From the NCBI RefSeq assembly GCF_022965805.1, contig NC_133109.1, forward strand, positions 2,743,001 to 2,807,000: a stretch of DNA of 64,000 bases. Direction: 5' to 3'. Shown one piece after another: positions 44,601 to 58,000 of the stretch. Numbering within the stretch: the stretch's first letter is position 1; the number at the start of each line of letters is the position of its first letter. Below the pieces are notes generated by a model. The model worked only from the letters and a program-made list of their open reading frames with translations. It was not told where the DNA came from and made no database searches. The DNA is from Primulina eburnea (lineage: Eukaryota > Streptophyta > Magnoliopsida > Lamiales > Gesneriaceae). The position numbers and the translations under genes are program-made.

Positions 44601-45794
44601 AAAAAGAGAGATTTATACACTAATATACTATAAGAAAGATATTTGAGGAGACAGAAAATGATATATAAAAGAGATCAACAGCGGTTCGTCTTGGGGTTTT
44701 TCTGTAATGTATATGTGCAGATAAAAGTGTGAAGAATCCATTGCATTGCATTTCAGCGAAAAGATTATGTCGGCATTTGGTTGAGGCTTCAACTTGCCTT
44801 AGTTCAGCAGTGTTGAGAAAATTTTCTCAAATAATTTTGAGATATGAATTATGAAAGCTGATGTGATACAAAAAGATATGTAGCATATGATTCATTATAT
44901 AAAGAGTAAAATCATCCAATTATAGTCATAAAAATAATTAGACAATAAAGAATAATTCTGTAACTATTATGTTTGGATAGTTAATTTTAATTGTTAAATG
45001 ATGCGCATAGTGAAAATTCTGAAAAAGAAAATGAACGAATATTGTGGAATAATGGTTCCCCAAACAATAGTTGTGCTCCTGAGCTCAACCTTTTATATTC
45101 CATTTGTTCTGTTTATGCTTTTTCTGGATGTTCTGCGAATTCTAACATGTGAATTTCTTATTTCAGTGGTTCACATATCGATATCTCTTGTACAAACCCG
45201 ATCGGTAAGAACTTCTATTAAAGTCAGCATACCACCATTCCGTTACCAACATAGTTTCCATATGTTCCATTATAAATCAAATATCAGCTTTGTTATGTTT
45301 CACGTTTATGGAACTTATCTAACCTTTTAGGAGTACTATGATAACGGCATGGCCTTATATCGCATGTGTTTTTTCAACAAAACCTTGTGGCCTCGCCTTT
45401 CATATATTACAAGTGATCTTTATCATATTTTACGGGTTCCGATCGCATTTTGAGCTTGATGTTTAGTAATATATACATTTTGTAACTGCTCTGACTTCAT
45501 AAACTTCGATATTTGTCATGTCTCTCATGTTGGGTTGACAAATAGTTGCGAGTGAAAAGAAAAACTTTGAGAGATTCCTCCAACTTAGCCGGACTGACAA
45601 GTCTTTTGAGATGGGCTCGTTGGATATTTGTATTAGGATCAAGTTTTGACGCAAACCAGTAATTTGTGTTGTAGCATACCACTATAATGCATTGGTGATT
45701 CTGTTTCTGGGTGCAAATTACTGGTATTTTGGCATGCAGCGAAGAATTGTTTCGAACAATCAACAAGTCGATATCGGATATACTGGGGCAGTAA
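41697..45794 (+). CDS. CURT1C: CURVATURE THYLAKOID 1C protein, six exons
   Basis: Exons read 41697-41802, 43090-43172, 43286-43372, 43747-43809, 45167-45204 and 45740-45794. Every intron has GT..AG ends and the reading frame is kept, giving 143 residues. The N-terminus MASITARLPLPPLVLVNGRQ looks like a plastid transit peptide. The CURT1 domain starts with WDKSEDRVALIGLGFAGVVA (residues 64-83). Two membrane helices are near 71-91 and 98-119, followed by WFTYRYLLYKPDREEL and a C-terminal helix ending SISDILGQ. CURT1 proteins form oligomers at grana margins and bend thylakoid membranes. WDKSED, WFTYRYLL and the DILGQ end fit the CURT1C member best; CURT1D is the main alternative. A psaH relic lies upstream on the other strand. 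Introns 1 and 4 exceed 1.2 kb. Confidence 0.9.
43467..43540. repeat. 39 bp tandem duplication in a CURT1C intron
   Basis: The unit with AGTGATCTAATGCATTAG occurs at 43467 and again at 43506 with a 39-base period. It lies in intron 3 and contains the palindrome CTAATGCATTAG. Confidence 0.9.
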
Positions 45795-47705
45795 CGTCGA
45801 CTTCAAGAACTGGATTCCATGCATGTATTTTGCGCTAAGTATGTTGTTTTTAGCTCAATTCATCCCTCTTGATACTATGAATACTCTAGAGAGTATGCCC
45901 AATGCAAATGTCTTTCTTTTGTACAACTTGTCTGTACAATTTGTTTGGTCATGTTCAGTGACAGCCTTCTAATTCTATTTTCCCCTGTCCCATCATTTAA
46001 AGCATTTCATGCTCTATACAATGTCGGATTTTTTTTGTTAAATTCACTAGGAATATTATGATATAATTCACATGACAATTATTATTTACAAGTACATTAA
46101 ATTGACACTTACTAGGATTATGTTTACATTACACTTTAACCACAAAAGCAGATCGACGAATACGGTTGCTCACTCACTTGAATCTTCTGTTATTTCTTCC
46201 CTCTCTTCCTTTGTAAAGAACCAGGGAACTTTATGTTTTAATTGGTTAATCTTGTAATGTACTATCTCATTCATTCTTAATAAAGTTTACAAAATGACTA
46301 GCCATGTTTTTTCAACTTCACATTATGCATAACATTTTATTCAATTTGTTTTCCTGGATGGACTAGCTTGCAATTTAGTTATTAATAATTAATTTAATAG
46401 GTATTTCATGAGACGATCTCGTTTTATCTGTAAGATGAGTCAACTATATCTATATTGAAACGTTGAATATATATGGAACACAAGTAAAATCACATAATTT
46501 TCAAAAGAATAATAATAAATTAACATCGATGCCTTCGTGTCTTTTAGCTTCTATATCCAAAGAAAATTAATTCTTTGTTTTTATCGGTTTATTTTATGGG
46601 GCTAATAAACGCTTGACTCGTGGCCATTGGATAACCAATTAATTGAATTTTGGATTCACTTGGACAAAGATACGAGCTTCATGGAAGCACTTCCTAAATT
46701 TTTTTGAGTTACAACCCTTTGGTCATGGTGTCATCGGCTCTCCCAGATCTTTCATCCCTCACTAAAAATAAAAAACAAAAAAGAGTGAGCCAATAGACCC
46801 ACTAATCGACTTGAATATTTGAGTTTGACTTTTTTTATAATCGAAACGAGCTCGAATTTTATTAACAAATATATTCATGGCTTGCGAACTTATTCAATCT
46901 TTTATCGAGCCTAAACCAGCTTAATAAATATAATTTAAAATTTTAAATACTAATTAAATTCATTAAAAACTAAATTAAATTTTTAGATAAAAATATAATA
47001 TTGTTATTAAAATTTAATATATTTTTGATAAGTAAAGTGCAAAATCTATAAATCAAATATCAAAACAATTATTTTTCATCTAAAGCTGACTCACTAGTCA
47101 AGTATTGTCAAACTTGAGCTTTGTTCGTTTATAACGAGCTTCATTAAACAAGATTTTATCAAATCGAGTCTCGAATAGCTCACAAATAACATGGTTTATT
47201 TATATACATATGAGTAATTGACGATTATTACTTGGAGAAAATCAAACGTTTAAAACTCTAATACTCTAATGCTTATGCTTCAACTTTAATTTTTTTTTTA
47301 AAAAAAAAAGCAGAAAGAAAATGCATGATTTACCTATCATATACATTATAATTATTTTATAATTTTCAATTCATTTTAAGAAACTAGATTCAATAATGTA
47401 AATCACTCAACTAATATAATTTTGTCATGTCTTATTTTATTTATATTTAATGAAAAATTGCCTTATCTCAATTTTTTTTTTAGGAATTATTACATCTAAA
47501 ATTTGTGGAAACTAAAACCAAACAAATAACTTTTCAAAAAAAAAAAAAAACCAAACAAATATAGAAAATGAAATGTGGAGAAGAAAAAAAAAATATCTAT
47601 GGCCAAAATTCTCGATGAATTGAAGCCTCACAAAATCTTCTTACTCTCCACATAAACCCCTCCGTTCGTTGCATTATCCCCTCTGCTCTTCTCTGGCTCG
47701 AAGAT
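45795..47705. other. CURT1C 3' flank, repeats and SCO1 upstream region
   Basis: AATAAA near 46278 could serve as a poly(A) signal but is distant from the stop. A partial GTGAGAC-type fragment (ATGAGACGATCTCG) is at 46408-46421. CGAGCTCGAA-type repeat sequence lies at 46790-47180. Poly-A/T runs are common near 47300 and 47540. The SCO1 5' UTR should lie in the last hundred bases, which are richer in CT. No other gene is seen. Confidence 0.5.
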
Positions 47706-50700
47706 ATGGCGGCAGCGTCGGCTGAATCGATGTTGAAAATATCGATGGCCGCGACGTCTAATGCTTCTTCTCTCTGCAACTGTAATGGGTCTTCGAGAAG
47801 GCCGGTGCCGCATGTTTCTCAATCCACAGGACGTCGTAAGGCAGATTCTGCTTCCAGAGTTCTAGCTCTCACTTCTTCGTTTCTGGGGAGCATGAGGTTC
47901 TGCCCTGAACCTGCGAAGATGTCGCCTTTGCCGCAGAAACAGCGGAAGAAGAACTTCTCTATCTTTGCTATGGCGGCTGGTGAATTCTTTATCTGTTATT
48001 TCCAGTTGGAGTGTTATTTATCGAATTTTTTTTTGCACAAATAGATTTTAATTTTGTTTGTTGAGCATTAGATGACTTTTTGAGTGGTGCCCTTTTAGGT
48101 ATTAATCTATTGGATATAGCAATTTTGTGTTTTTTCTTTTGTATTGTGTGTATTTGTTTCTGGGTCTTGTTTTCTGATAGTTGGGAATCACGTTGTTGAT
48201 CCTGTAATAGTTGGAATAGTGTTTCAGTAAATACAATTATATTGCATTTTTCGAGAGCTAAAGTTGAAGAAATAAGAAAAAATTGATTGAGTTGTAGTCT
48301 TTCTGATGTAGATTAGATAATTGATGCTAAATGTCTAAAACATGTGCAACTGAAGATTATTAATGTGGTTCTAAGTCCGATATTTCATAATTTGGCTGCC
48401 GCTCCAAACGCAACTTTTTTCATCAATTTTTAGAGAACCTCTCTTCTTAGCTCAAGATCACTGGTCATCAAGCGGATAATGGAATGCATATTACAGTTTC
48501 ATTTCTGCGAACTTGTCATGATCATTTATCCTTTTCTCCCAAAAAAAAAAGACCTTTCGGCATCAGCTTCTCTTTTTTAATTTTATGTTTATCTTGAAAC
48601 TATCTGATGATTAACTAGCCACTTGTCTGATCATTGGTTAAGTTCTGAGTAAGGCAACAAGGGCAACTTTCCTTTCTAAAGCTGATTGGTATTGGAACTC
48701 TAAAAAACAAGATTTTTGCTTGAATTTTCTGCAGAGGAGAAGAGAACAGTTCCTTTAAAAGACTATCGCAACATAGGAATCATGGCGCATATAGACGCCG
48801 GGAAGACCACCACAACCGAGCGAATCCTATATTACACTGGTAGAAACTACAAAATTGGTGAGGTACATGAGGGAACAGCTACCATGGACTGGATGGAGCA
48901 AGAACAAGAAAGAGGGATTACCATTACCTCTGCTGCAACTACCACATTTTGGAACAAGCATCGGATCAACATAATTGATACTCCAGGGCATGTCGATTTC
49001 ACCCTTGAAGTGGAACGAGCCCTCAGGGTTTTAGATGGTGCAATATGCTTATTTGACAGTGTTGCTGGTGTGGAGCCTCAGTCTGAAACTGTTTGGAGGC
49101 AGGCTGATAAATATGGTGTTCCAAGAATATGTTTCGTAAATAAAATGGATCGTCTAGGAGCAAATTTTTTCCGAACAAGGGACATGATTGTATCAAATCT
49201 TGGTGCAAAACCACTTGTTCTTCAACTCCCAATTGGTGCAGAGGATACTTTCAAAGGGGTTATTGATCTTGTGAAGATGCAAGCAATAGTATGGTCCGGA
49301 GAAGAATTGGGTGCAAAATTTACGTACGAGGAGATTCCTGGTGATCTTCAGGACTTGGCTCAAGAATATAGAGGACAGATGATTGAAACTGTTGTGGAGC
49401 AGGATGATGCAGCTATGGAGAGCTATCTGGAAGGAATTGAGCCTGACGAGGAAACAATAAAGAGATTAGTCAGGCAAGGAACTATTTCAGGCAGTTTTGT
49501 TCCAGTTCTATGTGGCTCAGCCTTTAAGAACAAGGGCGTTCAGCCACTACTTGATGCGGTTGTTGATTATTTGCCATCTCCCATTGAATTGCCAACAATG
49601 AAAGGAACCGACCCTGATGACCCCGAGTTGATAATCGAAAGAAATGCAAACGACGACGAACCATTTGCTGGCTTAGCTTTCAAGATCATGAATGATCCTT
49701 TTGTTGGCTCTCTTACGTTCGTTCGAATATATGCTGGGAAGCTTGCTGCTGGATCTTATGTACTAAATGCAAACAAAGGAAAGAAAGAGAGGATCGGTAG
49801 ACTCCTCGAAATGCATGCTAACAGCAGAGAGGACGTCAAAGTAGCTTTAACTGGTGATATTGTAGCTCTTGCAGGTCTAAAGGATACAGTTACAGGAGAA
49901 ACATTGTGCGATCCTGATAAACCTATTGTACTTGAACGAATGGATTTCCCTGATCCTGTTATTAAGGTTGCTATTGAACCGAAGACAAAAGCTGATGTTG
50001 ATAAGATGGCAGTTGGCTTAATCAAGCTTGCTCAAGAAGATCCATCTTTTCACTTTTCACGAGATGAAGAGATAAACCAGACAGTTATTGAAGGAATGGG
50101 AGAATTACACCTTGAAATTATCGTTGACAGGCTCAAGAGGGAATTTAAGGTTTGTATTTTCCATTACTCATTTATCCATATGTATGCAAAAAAAAAGTGT
50201 TTTCGAGACTTCCTCTTACAAAAGTGTATACGTATTGGATGATGTAAATGAAAAAGAATTATGATCATGTTCAATTACATGAACGAAAAATAAAGACATT
50301 AGGCCATACGTGAAGTTCTGGACTCCCATCCTTGCATTGTCAATTTAACATATTTCATGGTGAAGTTTTGATAAATAATTTTTCCTGTTGGAAAAAGGTG
50401 GAAGCCAACGTCGGAGCACCCCAAGTCAACTACCGGGAAAGCATTTCTAAGGTCACAGAAGTGAAGTATGTTCACAAGAAACAATCTGGTGGTGCTGGTC
50501 AGTTTGCTGATATTACAGTTCGGTTTGAGCCAATGGAAGCAGGTAATGGGTACGAGTTTAAGAGTGAGATCAAGGGAGGATCCGTCCCAAGAGAATACAT
50601 ACCTGGTGTCATGAAAGGATTGGAAGAAAGCATGTCCAATGGGGTGTTGGCTGGCTATCCTGTAGTTGATGTTCGTGCAGTATTAGTGGATGGTTCTTAC

Positions 50701-51166
50701 CATGATGTGGATTCGAGTGTGTTGGCATTCCAGTTGGCTGCTCGAGGAGCTTTCAGAGAAGGGATAAGGAAAGCAGGCCCACGACTACTTGAACCGATTA
50801 TGAAAGTCGAAGTTGTCACACCTGAAGAACATTTGGGAGACGTGATTGGTGACCTTAACTCGAGAAGAGGTCAGATCAACGACTTTGGGGACAAACCCGG
50901 TGGATTGAAGGTACGCGACAGACCGTTTCAAACTACTTTACAGTCTGAAATCTCTCAACTTTTTTCAATCTCTTGAAAGTGATAGTCGATTATTTCAGGT
51001 GGTTGATGCACTGGTTCCTCTTGCTGAAATGTTCCAATACGTCAGTACTCTTCGATCCATGACAAAAGGCCGCGCTTCCTACACTATGCAGTTGGCCAAA
51101 TTTGACGTGGTTCCACAGCACATTCAGAATCAGCTTGCTGCAAAAGAGGAGGCTGTTGCTGCCTAA
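47706..51166 (+). CDS. SCO1: Chloroplast elongation factor G, four exons
   Basis: Exons are 47706-47979, 48735-50149, 50398-50910 and 50999-51166, all joined at GT..AG introns in frame, for 789 residues, about the usual length of plant cpEF-G. The first 90 residues are Ser/Ala/Arg-rich and form a transit peptide. The GTPase domain follows: P-loop AHIDAGKT (109-116), switch RGITIT, DTPGHVD (173-179), NKMD (227-230) and a CGSAFKNKG segment. Domain II and the EF-G domains IV-V ([29 protein letters not shown]) come later. The protein catalyses GTP-dependent ribosome translocation in the chloroplast stroma. Arabidopsis mutants (sco1) have pale cotyledons. The start was chosen because it gives the transit peptide and the first good ATG in a CT-rich leader. 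An apparent start near 48716 is inside intron 1 and is not used. Confidence 0.95.
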
Positions 51167-52049
51167 TGTAGTTTTCTAGGATCTGTTGCGCGGACCATCT
51201 TTGGATTCGGAAATGATTATTTTGTATGAAAAGACATTCAACACGCAGATAGAGATATACAGAAAAGAAACAGTATCAATTTTCTGCTTTGTATGTACCA
51301 TTGACAAATGAGTTTTGATTGAGAAAATAGATGTATGATTTGATACTTTTTCATGTTGCACAGAATTTCACAATAACTTAGAGCATCTTAAAGGATGAGA
51401 TGACTGTGGCAAAATAAAATTGATAATATGGTGATATTATTGGTAACATCATTTCATGGTTATGCAGTGGTGAGATAATGGAATATAGATCATGTTGGTT
51501 TATGATTTTTTTTTTATTCAAGTCTTCTACATTGAACTTTCAATTTAAAGAAAACAAAAATCTTGCGAGAACCAAAAAACTTGTGTATGTCATATATATG
51601 TAAAAAAAATTACATATAGAGTTCGATTTTCTAAAAAAAATTACACAGCTACTCGTGAAATAAAAATTATATTCCTAAAATGCTCTGTTATTCATTTTCA
51701 CCAACATAAAATTCTTTTTCGCACAAAGATAGCGAAGCTGGTTCACTGTTCAAATTAAGCGAATTTATTTTCATTCACAAAATGCCCCAAACTAGCACAA
51801 ACAACATAAAATTCAATAAGTTGACAAGCAATAGTTGCAAAATCCCAAAAATAGCACAAACAACATAAAAAAAATTATCGGTCAAAACAGAAAAATAAAA
51901 AATTTACAGAAATTCGCCATCTTCTCCGTTGGTTTCAATATGTTCTTTCGGCCGGTGGGTTTCTCCAATCGGTGACTAAGTCGCCCAATGGTTTTTTGGA
52001 GGCGTCAAATTTGTTGGGTAAAGATTTGGGTGTAAAAGCTGAGATGAGG
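51167..52049. other. SCO1 3' UTR and flank
   Basis: No second gene is seen. The first 150 bases after the stop are the likely 3' UTR. After 51500 the DNA is AT-rich and holds repeated CACAAACAACATAAAA motifs (51795 and 51855). Confidence 0.5.
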
Positions 52050-52405
52050 GAAGAGGGTGGAAGGTGAGAATAGAAAATGAAATGGACCGTTTACTCAAAA
52101 TCCATTAGCTAGAAATTAGGGCATTACAATCATCCATGTCTCACGTGCCATGAAGGTTTTTTTGGGGGCGACATGAAAGAAAGGGGAGAAGTGAGAAGCG
52201 AAGGGGAAGGAGAAGTGAGAAATAAAATTGGGGAATTGGGATGAAAATGAATAAAATAAGGAGGGAGTTTTAAAAAATAAAATCCTTAAATCAAGTTGTG
52301 CAAGGAAATTTTCAATGAATGAAGGACAGAGCACCAAAACTAGTTTGTGGTTGGAGATTTTTTCCCAAATTCCCCTTATTTTATCAGGGAAAGCCCGTGG
52401 ATACA
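52050..52405. repeat. Dispersed repeat, copy 1 (pair with 59690-60015)
   Basis: The 80 bases ending in ACTAGTTTGTGGTTGGAGAT and TTTTTTCCCAAATTCCCC match those at 59940-60015 almost exactly, in the same orientation. The sequence to the left (purine-rich GGGGAAGTGAGAA) also corresponds. The minus-strand frame through each copy gives similar proteins (WEKISNHKLVLVL and WEKIPNHKLVLLL), with no known domain. Confidence 0.6.
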
Positions 52406-55044
52406 AATTTTATGCTTTTCTCATTGTACAAAATGAAGCAGTGGAGAAGTCATGGGTTTGTATTTGCACTCAGACACGACTGCGGGTTTGAGAGAATTCT
52501 GTTTATTTTCAGTTCTCAGCCCTTCTCAATAAGAGAATGCCCAACATGCGCTTGCTAGCTGGTTTTCTCGAACTCCAAGGATCGAGAGAGTGAGCTTCGG
52601 CTTGTAATATCATTATGATCACTTTTAACTTATAGTCGTGGAAACATGTACAATCCTTGACTCTAAAAAAGATAATAATTAAACATGTACAATCCTTGAC
52701 ACTACAACATTTTCATTTTCTCGATTTTGTTCATATTCGGAGTCTGTAATCTTATATCTATAATTTACAATAAATTGGAGGAAAATATAGGTTAACTATT
52801 TGAAAACTTCGTGAGAGAATAAACTGGACTTATATATAGTTTTATTGTAATATATCAGTGTAATATTTCAATATGAGATGAATGTTTCAGTAGTAATGTA
52901 TCATCACAAAATATCTTGTCAAGTGATATGCAATGACTATCTAGGACTCTGAAATAAATATCGTGGAGGTAAAAAAGTGGCTCCCACTAACATTCGCTGT
53001 AACATTTTTTCTCACGTACTCAAGTAAGATCCGTACAATCGATCATTTACGATCTACTATGAATTCATATTTACGAACCGAAGTCACATTGTTCAGATGG
53101 ATTATGCATCCGGTTTAAAACTTGTTGTTCGTTGGACTCACTTTTCGGGATGAAGCTATGTAGTCCAATGGACTAGCAATCTGATATGTTGATCATGTTC
53201 AGGGCTTCAATCTTTCATTCATTCAGTCATTCAATCACTCAGTAATTGAATGTAATTAGTCAAACTAATAACTCCAGAAATTCAAGTATAATATGATCAA
53301 TAAAATGTGAAATGCACAGGGTGAAGCCATCACAAGGATACAATGCATGAATACATAAAATGTATGTCTCGCTAAGGCGTAGTGTAACACTTCTACAAAT
53401 CCAGCACTTGACATTGATTAAAGCAACGTTAGTTTCTGGTGATTGGTTTTGAATGAATATAATCATGAGTTGCCAAATGGTTGAAAAATATGTACACGAG
53501 ATAACATGCGCCAATATTTAAAAGATTTTTAAAACGAGTGTTCGCTTTCTAGAACAAACTAAGTGAGTTAGAAGTACTCCAAAGCGGCTCTTCATTGAGA
53601 TGAATGTGTTTTCAATATTCTATTTTATTCCCTAATTTAGCAAATTTCTAATCCGATTTTTTCAGTATCCCCAAACTCAAACAATGTTTGACTAATATCA
53701 TGAGTCCAATGAGAAAGCTTGGTTAGTCACGAGGGACCAATCAAAAAATGGAAGATATGGTTGTTCGAAATGCTACCAAGAAGCTAAAATTTTTTTATGG
53801 TGAATACACTTAATCCCCTTTATCTGCATCCTATAAAAGAGACCCCGTGTAAGAATTAGGCATATCTCTTGGACCAATATTGGGAAGGAAGGCATTCAAA
53901 AGGCCATGAAAGGAGAAAGATTGAAAGATCCAATCATGGTGGATTTGATCAAAAAAATTCATGAAGAGGAAGAAAAGTGTTATGCAATGGAGGATGAGAA
54001 GATGAATCTCACAAGAGAATTTTGCAAATATGGAGCTAAGTTTTACAACCAAAAACATAATAAAGGAGATGAAACAAGAAATGAGGGAGAGAGGGCAACA
54101 AAAGAGGGAGAGGGGATATGAAGATCATATAATATGGAGAAATATATTGACGATTTAAAGTTGAGTGACGTGCAATACCATACATCAATATGCAAAATCA
54201 AATTATTTGAAAAAAATTTCCATCATTCGTAATTAATTAGATTTAATTATTTGTAATTTTATTTAATTTTGTATTTTTTTGATTTTGTATTTTTTTAATT
54301 TTAATTATGCGTTTAAAATTATGTGAAAAAATTATTAAATAGAGATGAAAAAATAGTCGACAAATTTGGATTTTCTTTAGTTTTTGTTGGTTTAAAGTTA
54401 GAACTTATTTTAGTCCATTCATCAGTATGTTATTGTGTTTCGGAGGTTATATTTCAATTTTTTTTTATTGTTATTAGTTATTGTACGTTTGTACAATTTT
54501 ATGGGTGCTTTTTGTATGTGGTTTGTTATTTTAATGTATAGTCAATATGTCTCTTTTTTTTTTGTTGTATAGATTATTATTCTATTATTGCAGTGTTGTT
54601 ATATTTGATGTAATCGATCTGTGTATTTTTTTTAATTGTCTCTAGTTTCTATTCGATATATGTTGGTTTCATCATATCATGTTGGTTCAATTGGGGCTTT
54701 GTTATACTTTAGTGTTATTATTAAATCGTATGTTATCGCAGATTTTACTTTGTCGTATTGTATTTTAATTATGTACTCTTATTTCTATACTATTAGTGGA
54801 TTTATAAATATTTTTATTAGATTTGGTGAACGTTTTATGAATAAATTTATGAAGAATATTTTTTTAGTTTTTGTGTGAATTTTTTTTGTTTATAATTTTG
54901 TGTTTAGTAAAATCTTTTTCATATGAAATTTATAATCACTTAGTTGACACAGGTTTTGTTTGATTTCTTGGAGAAATGGAATATGGATTTGGATAATCAA
55001 AATTTTCATCCCTCGGTAGCTGCGAGTACAAAAATAAGCTTTAT
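52406..55044. other. Intergenic, no supported gene
   Basis: The stretch is AT-rich. A 71-codon frame at 53906-54121 encodes a Lys/Glu-rich charged peptide with no known domain and no second exon; I do not call it a gene. The region 54200-54950 is T-rich and non-coding apart from chance ORFs. Part of the 5' flank of the MULE relic may lie near its end. Confidence 0.45.
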
Positions 55045-58000
55045 ATGATTTCAATCTTTAATGGCTTCTCTCTAACAGAGTTGTTTCTTAATTTTGAGAG
55101 AAAATGTACGGAGATTTCCCCACAAACTATTACATTGCAGTATCTAGCCCCCCATCAGAAGATGTATGTGACGTTGAATGAAGATGATGACGTCCGTATC
55201 ATGACCCATCTTCACACATCACTACAAGAAATTCAAGAAATCAACAACACACATACGACAACGGTTTTAGTGAAACCGTTGCCGTATGGTGTTTTTTTAA
55301 GGCAAAAGATAACGGTTTAAAAAAAAAACATTTGTCTTTTGGGAGTCAAAGACAACGGTTTTTAGGGCCAATAACAAGGGTTCTATAAAACCGTTGTCTT
55401 TGAGCGTTTATGATGAACCATTATCTATAAGCGTGTTTTTTTAAACCGTCGATTAAATTGTTTTTCGACAAACAACAACGGATGTTGCTATATTTAGCGA
55501 CGGTTTCAACGAAATCGTCGCTATAGTTAGCGAGAGTTGTATATACGCCGTCACCATTTTAAAATAACGACAGTTTTAAAAACAACTATCGCTAAATTTA
55601 GCGACGGTTTTAGGAATAACCGTCGCCTTCTTTAATATAGCGACAGGTTTTTACCACCGTCGCTATATTTAGCGATGGTTTAAGCTTAAACTGTCGCTAA
55701 TATCGCGACGGTTAAATAAATCCGTCGCAATTTGTTTTACCACCGTCGCTATATTTAGCGACGGTTTTAGCTTAAACTGTTGCTAATATCGCGACGGTTA
55801 CAGAAATCCGTCGCAATATTTCAAAATTGAATATAACCGCCTTAATTAGCGACAGTTTTAAGTACAATCGCCGCTAAGAGCGATGGTTAACCATCTCAAA
55901 CTTTCTTTAAATACTTTTCCACACACTTCACAACATTTAAATTTTTTCTCTCTTACACAATTTTAACACTTTACAACATTAAAATTTTTTCTTCTCACAC
56001 GATTTAATTTCGATTTAGGGTAAATTTTTTCCTTTTCATTTTTGATAACTTTTTAAGTGTTTGTTAATATCATGAATATTGTTAGCCTATTCAAATGGTA
56101 AGTTTTTTTAGATTTATTAAATTATTAAAAGTAATTTTTTTTTATTTTCCCGAAACTATTAGCGACGGAAAGCAAGATCTAACCGTCGCTAAAATTAGCG
56201 ACGCAAATCATGAACTAACCGTCGTTAAATTGAGCGACGGAAAATATGATCTAACCGTCACTACTTAGCGATGGGTTTACGGTAATCTGTCGCTAAATAT
56301 GTAGGCGACAGTTTGTCAAAAACCGTCGCAAATTGCAGCTACAACATCTTAACGAAACCGTTGTCTTTCAGCACATCCTTTAACCATAGAGGCTTTAACA
56401 ACAGTTTTAAAATACCTACGACAACGGTGAGTGTGCAACTACTTAGGATAACATTTTTTATTATATTTTTCATGGAGATCTGTTGTGAATGTGCTTCTTG
56501 TGAATCTAGATGATGTGTCAATTATATTTTTCAACTAACTTATCATTTACATTGTTATCTAGAACATAAGTATTATTTGACATGTGTTGTATTAATAATT
56601 TCTTAAAAGGTACAAAATATAAGTGCTAACAAATTTTTGCATTACTTAAAATAGAGTTGAATATGAAGATGACACAGTGAGTATTAATGACGGTCATCTT
56701 CGAGTTGGTTTGTTAAAAAATTCCATAGATGTTTGGAGTAATTGAATCCATGGGAAGGGTCAAATATTCAAGGATGCTGCTGAATTTCGAGTTTATGCTA
56801 AAAATTATGCAATTTCTACGAGACGTTCTTTTTTGTACAGAAAGAATGATAATGAGAAGGTTACTCTTGTTTGTAGTGTAAACAACTATTCTTGGAGAAT
56901 TGATGCTCCAAGACACAAATCTGACAATCATTTTGGCATTAGAAAATGTAATCTAATCCATACATGTGGAGATGACAATCTACGTAGTAGAGGACATCCT
57001 AAAGCTGATGCTGCTTGAGTTTCCAATGTTGTGATAGAGAGATTGAGGGGAGAGCCGTCGTATAGACCATGTATGATGTTGAAAGACATACAGAGAGATT
57101 ATGAGGTCGAACTCAATTACCACAAGGTTTGGAAAGGGAAAGAATTGGCTATGCATAATATTCATGGTGCAGATGTTTGGTCTTACGATAGATTAAGATG
57201 GTATTGTAGTGTCGTCAAAGAAACTAATCCTAGAAGTATTGTTGAGTGTGAAATTGACCTTTCTAATAATAAATTTAAACAATTATTTATCTGTTTCAAT
57301 GCATGTGCAACTGGTTTTGTCAGTGGATGTAAGCCCTTGGTTTTCTTGGATGGCACTCATATGAAAAATAAATATAAGGGAAATATTTTGGTTGATGTTG
57401 CAAAAGATGCGAACGATGATCTTTTTACATTAGCATATTCAGTTGTGGATGCTGAAAATGATGATAACTGGGGATGATTTTGTTTCCAACTTAAAGGTGC
57501 TTTGATTTTATATAACTGTATGGGGTTCGATGAGTACATTTTTTCTCCGATAGGCATCCCAGAATAATCAAGGCTGTTGAGTTAATATTCCGAAGCAGTC
57601 ATCATGTGTATTGTCTGCGCCATTTTGTAGATAATTTCATGAAACAGGTTTGTAAGTAATTGTATATTTTTGTTGGGAAACATTTTTTTAAAATATTTTT
57701 ATGTGTATTTTGTTTTTAGATACTTTATCTTTTTTTTTAATATAGGTCATGCGAAGATACCCACTTCACAACATGAAACAATGGTCATCTGTGTTCAAAA
57801 AAGCTGCATATGCCCCATCAAGGCATGAGTTTGAAATGCATATTAACAATATAATAGCGTCAATGCCACTTGCTAGAGACTTTATAGTCAATTCTTCTCC
57901 AGAAAGTTGGGAAAATGCATGGTTTCCTGGAAATCGATGGGGTGTAATAAACAATAATATAGCTGAGTGTTGGAATAGTTGGGTGAAAGCAACAATATTT

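Noticed and set aside
48716..48734. Apparent start of the elongation factor G frame near 48716
   Set aside because: It begins at a non-ATG codon inside intron 1. A clear AG acceptor at 48733-48734 and the upstream transit-peptide exon at 47706 explain the gene better.
53906..54121. 71-codon charged ORF
   Set aside because: No start context, domain, splice partner or homologue in the window. Lys/Glu-rich chance frames are common in A-rich DNA.
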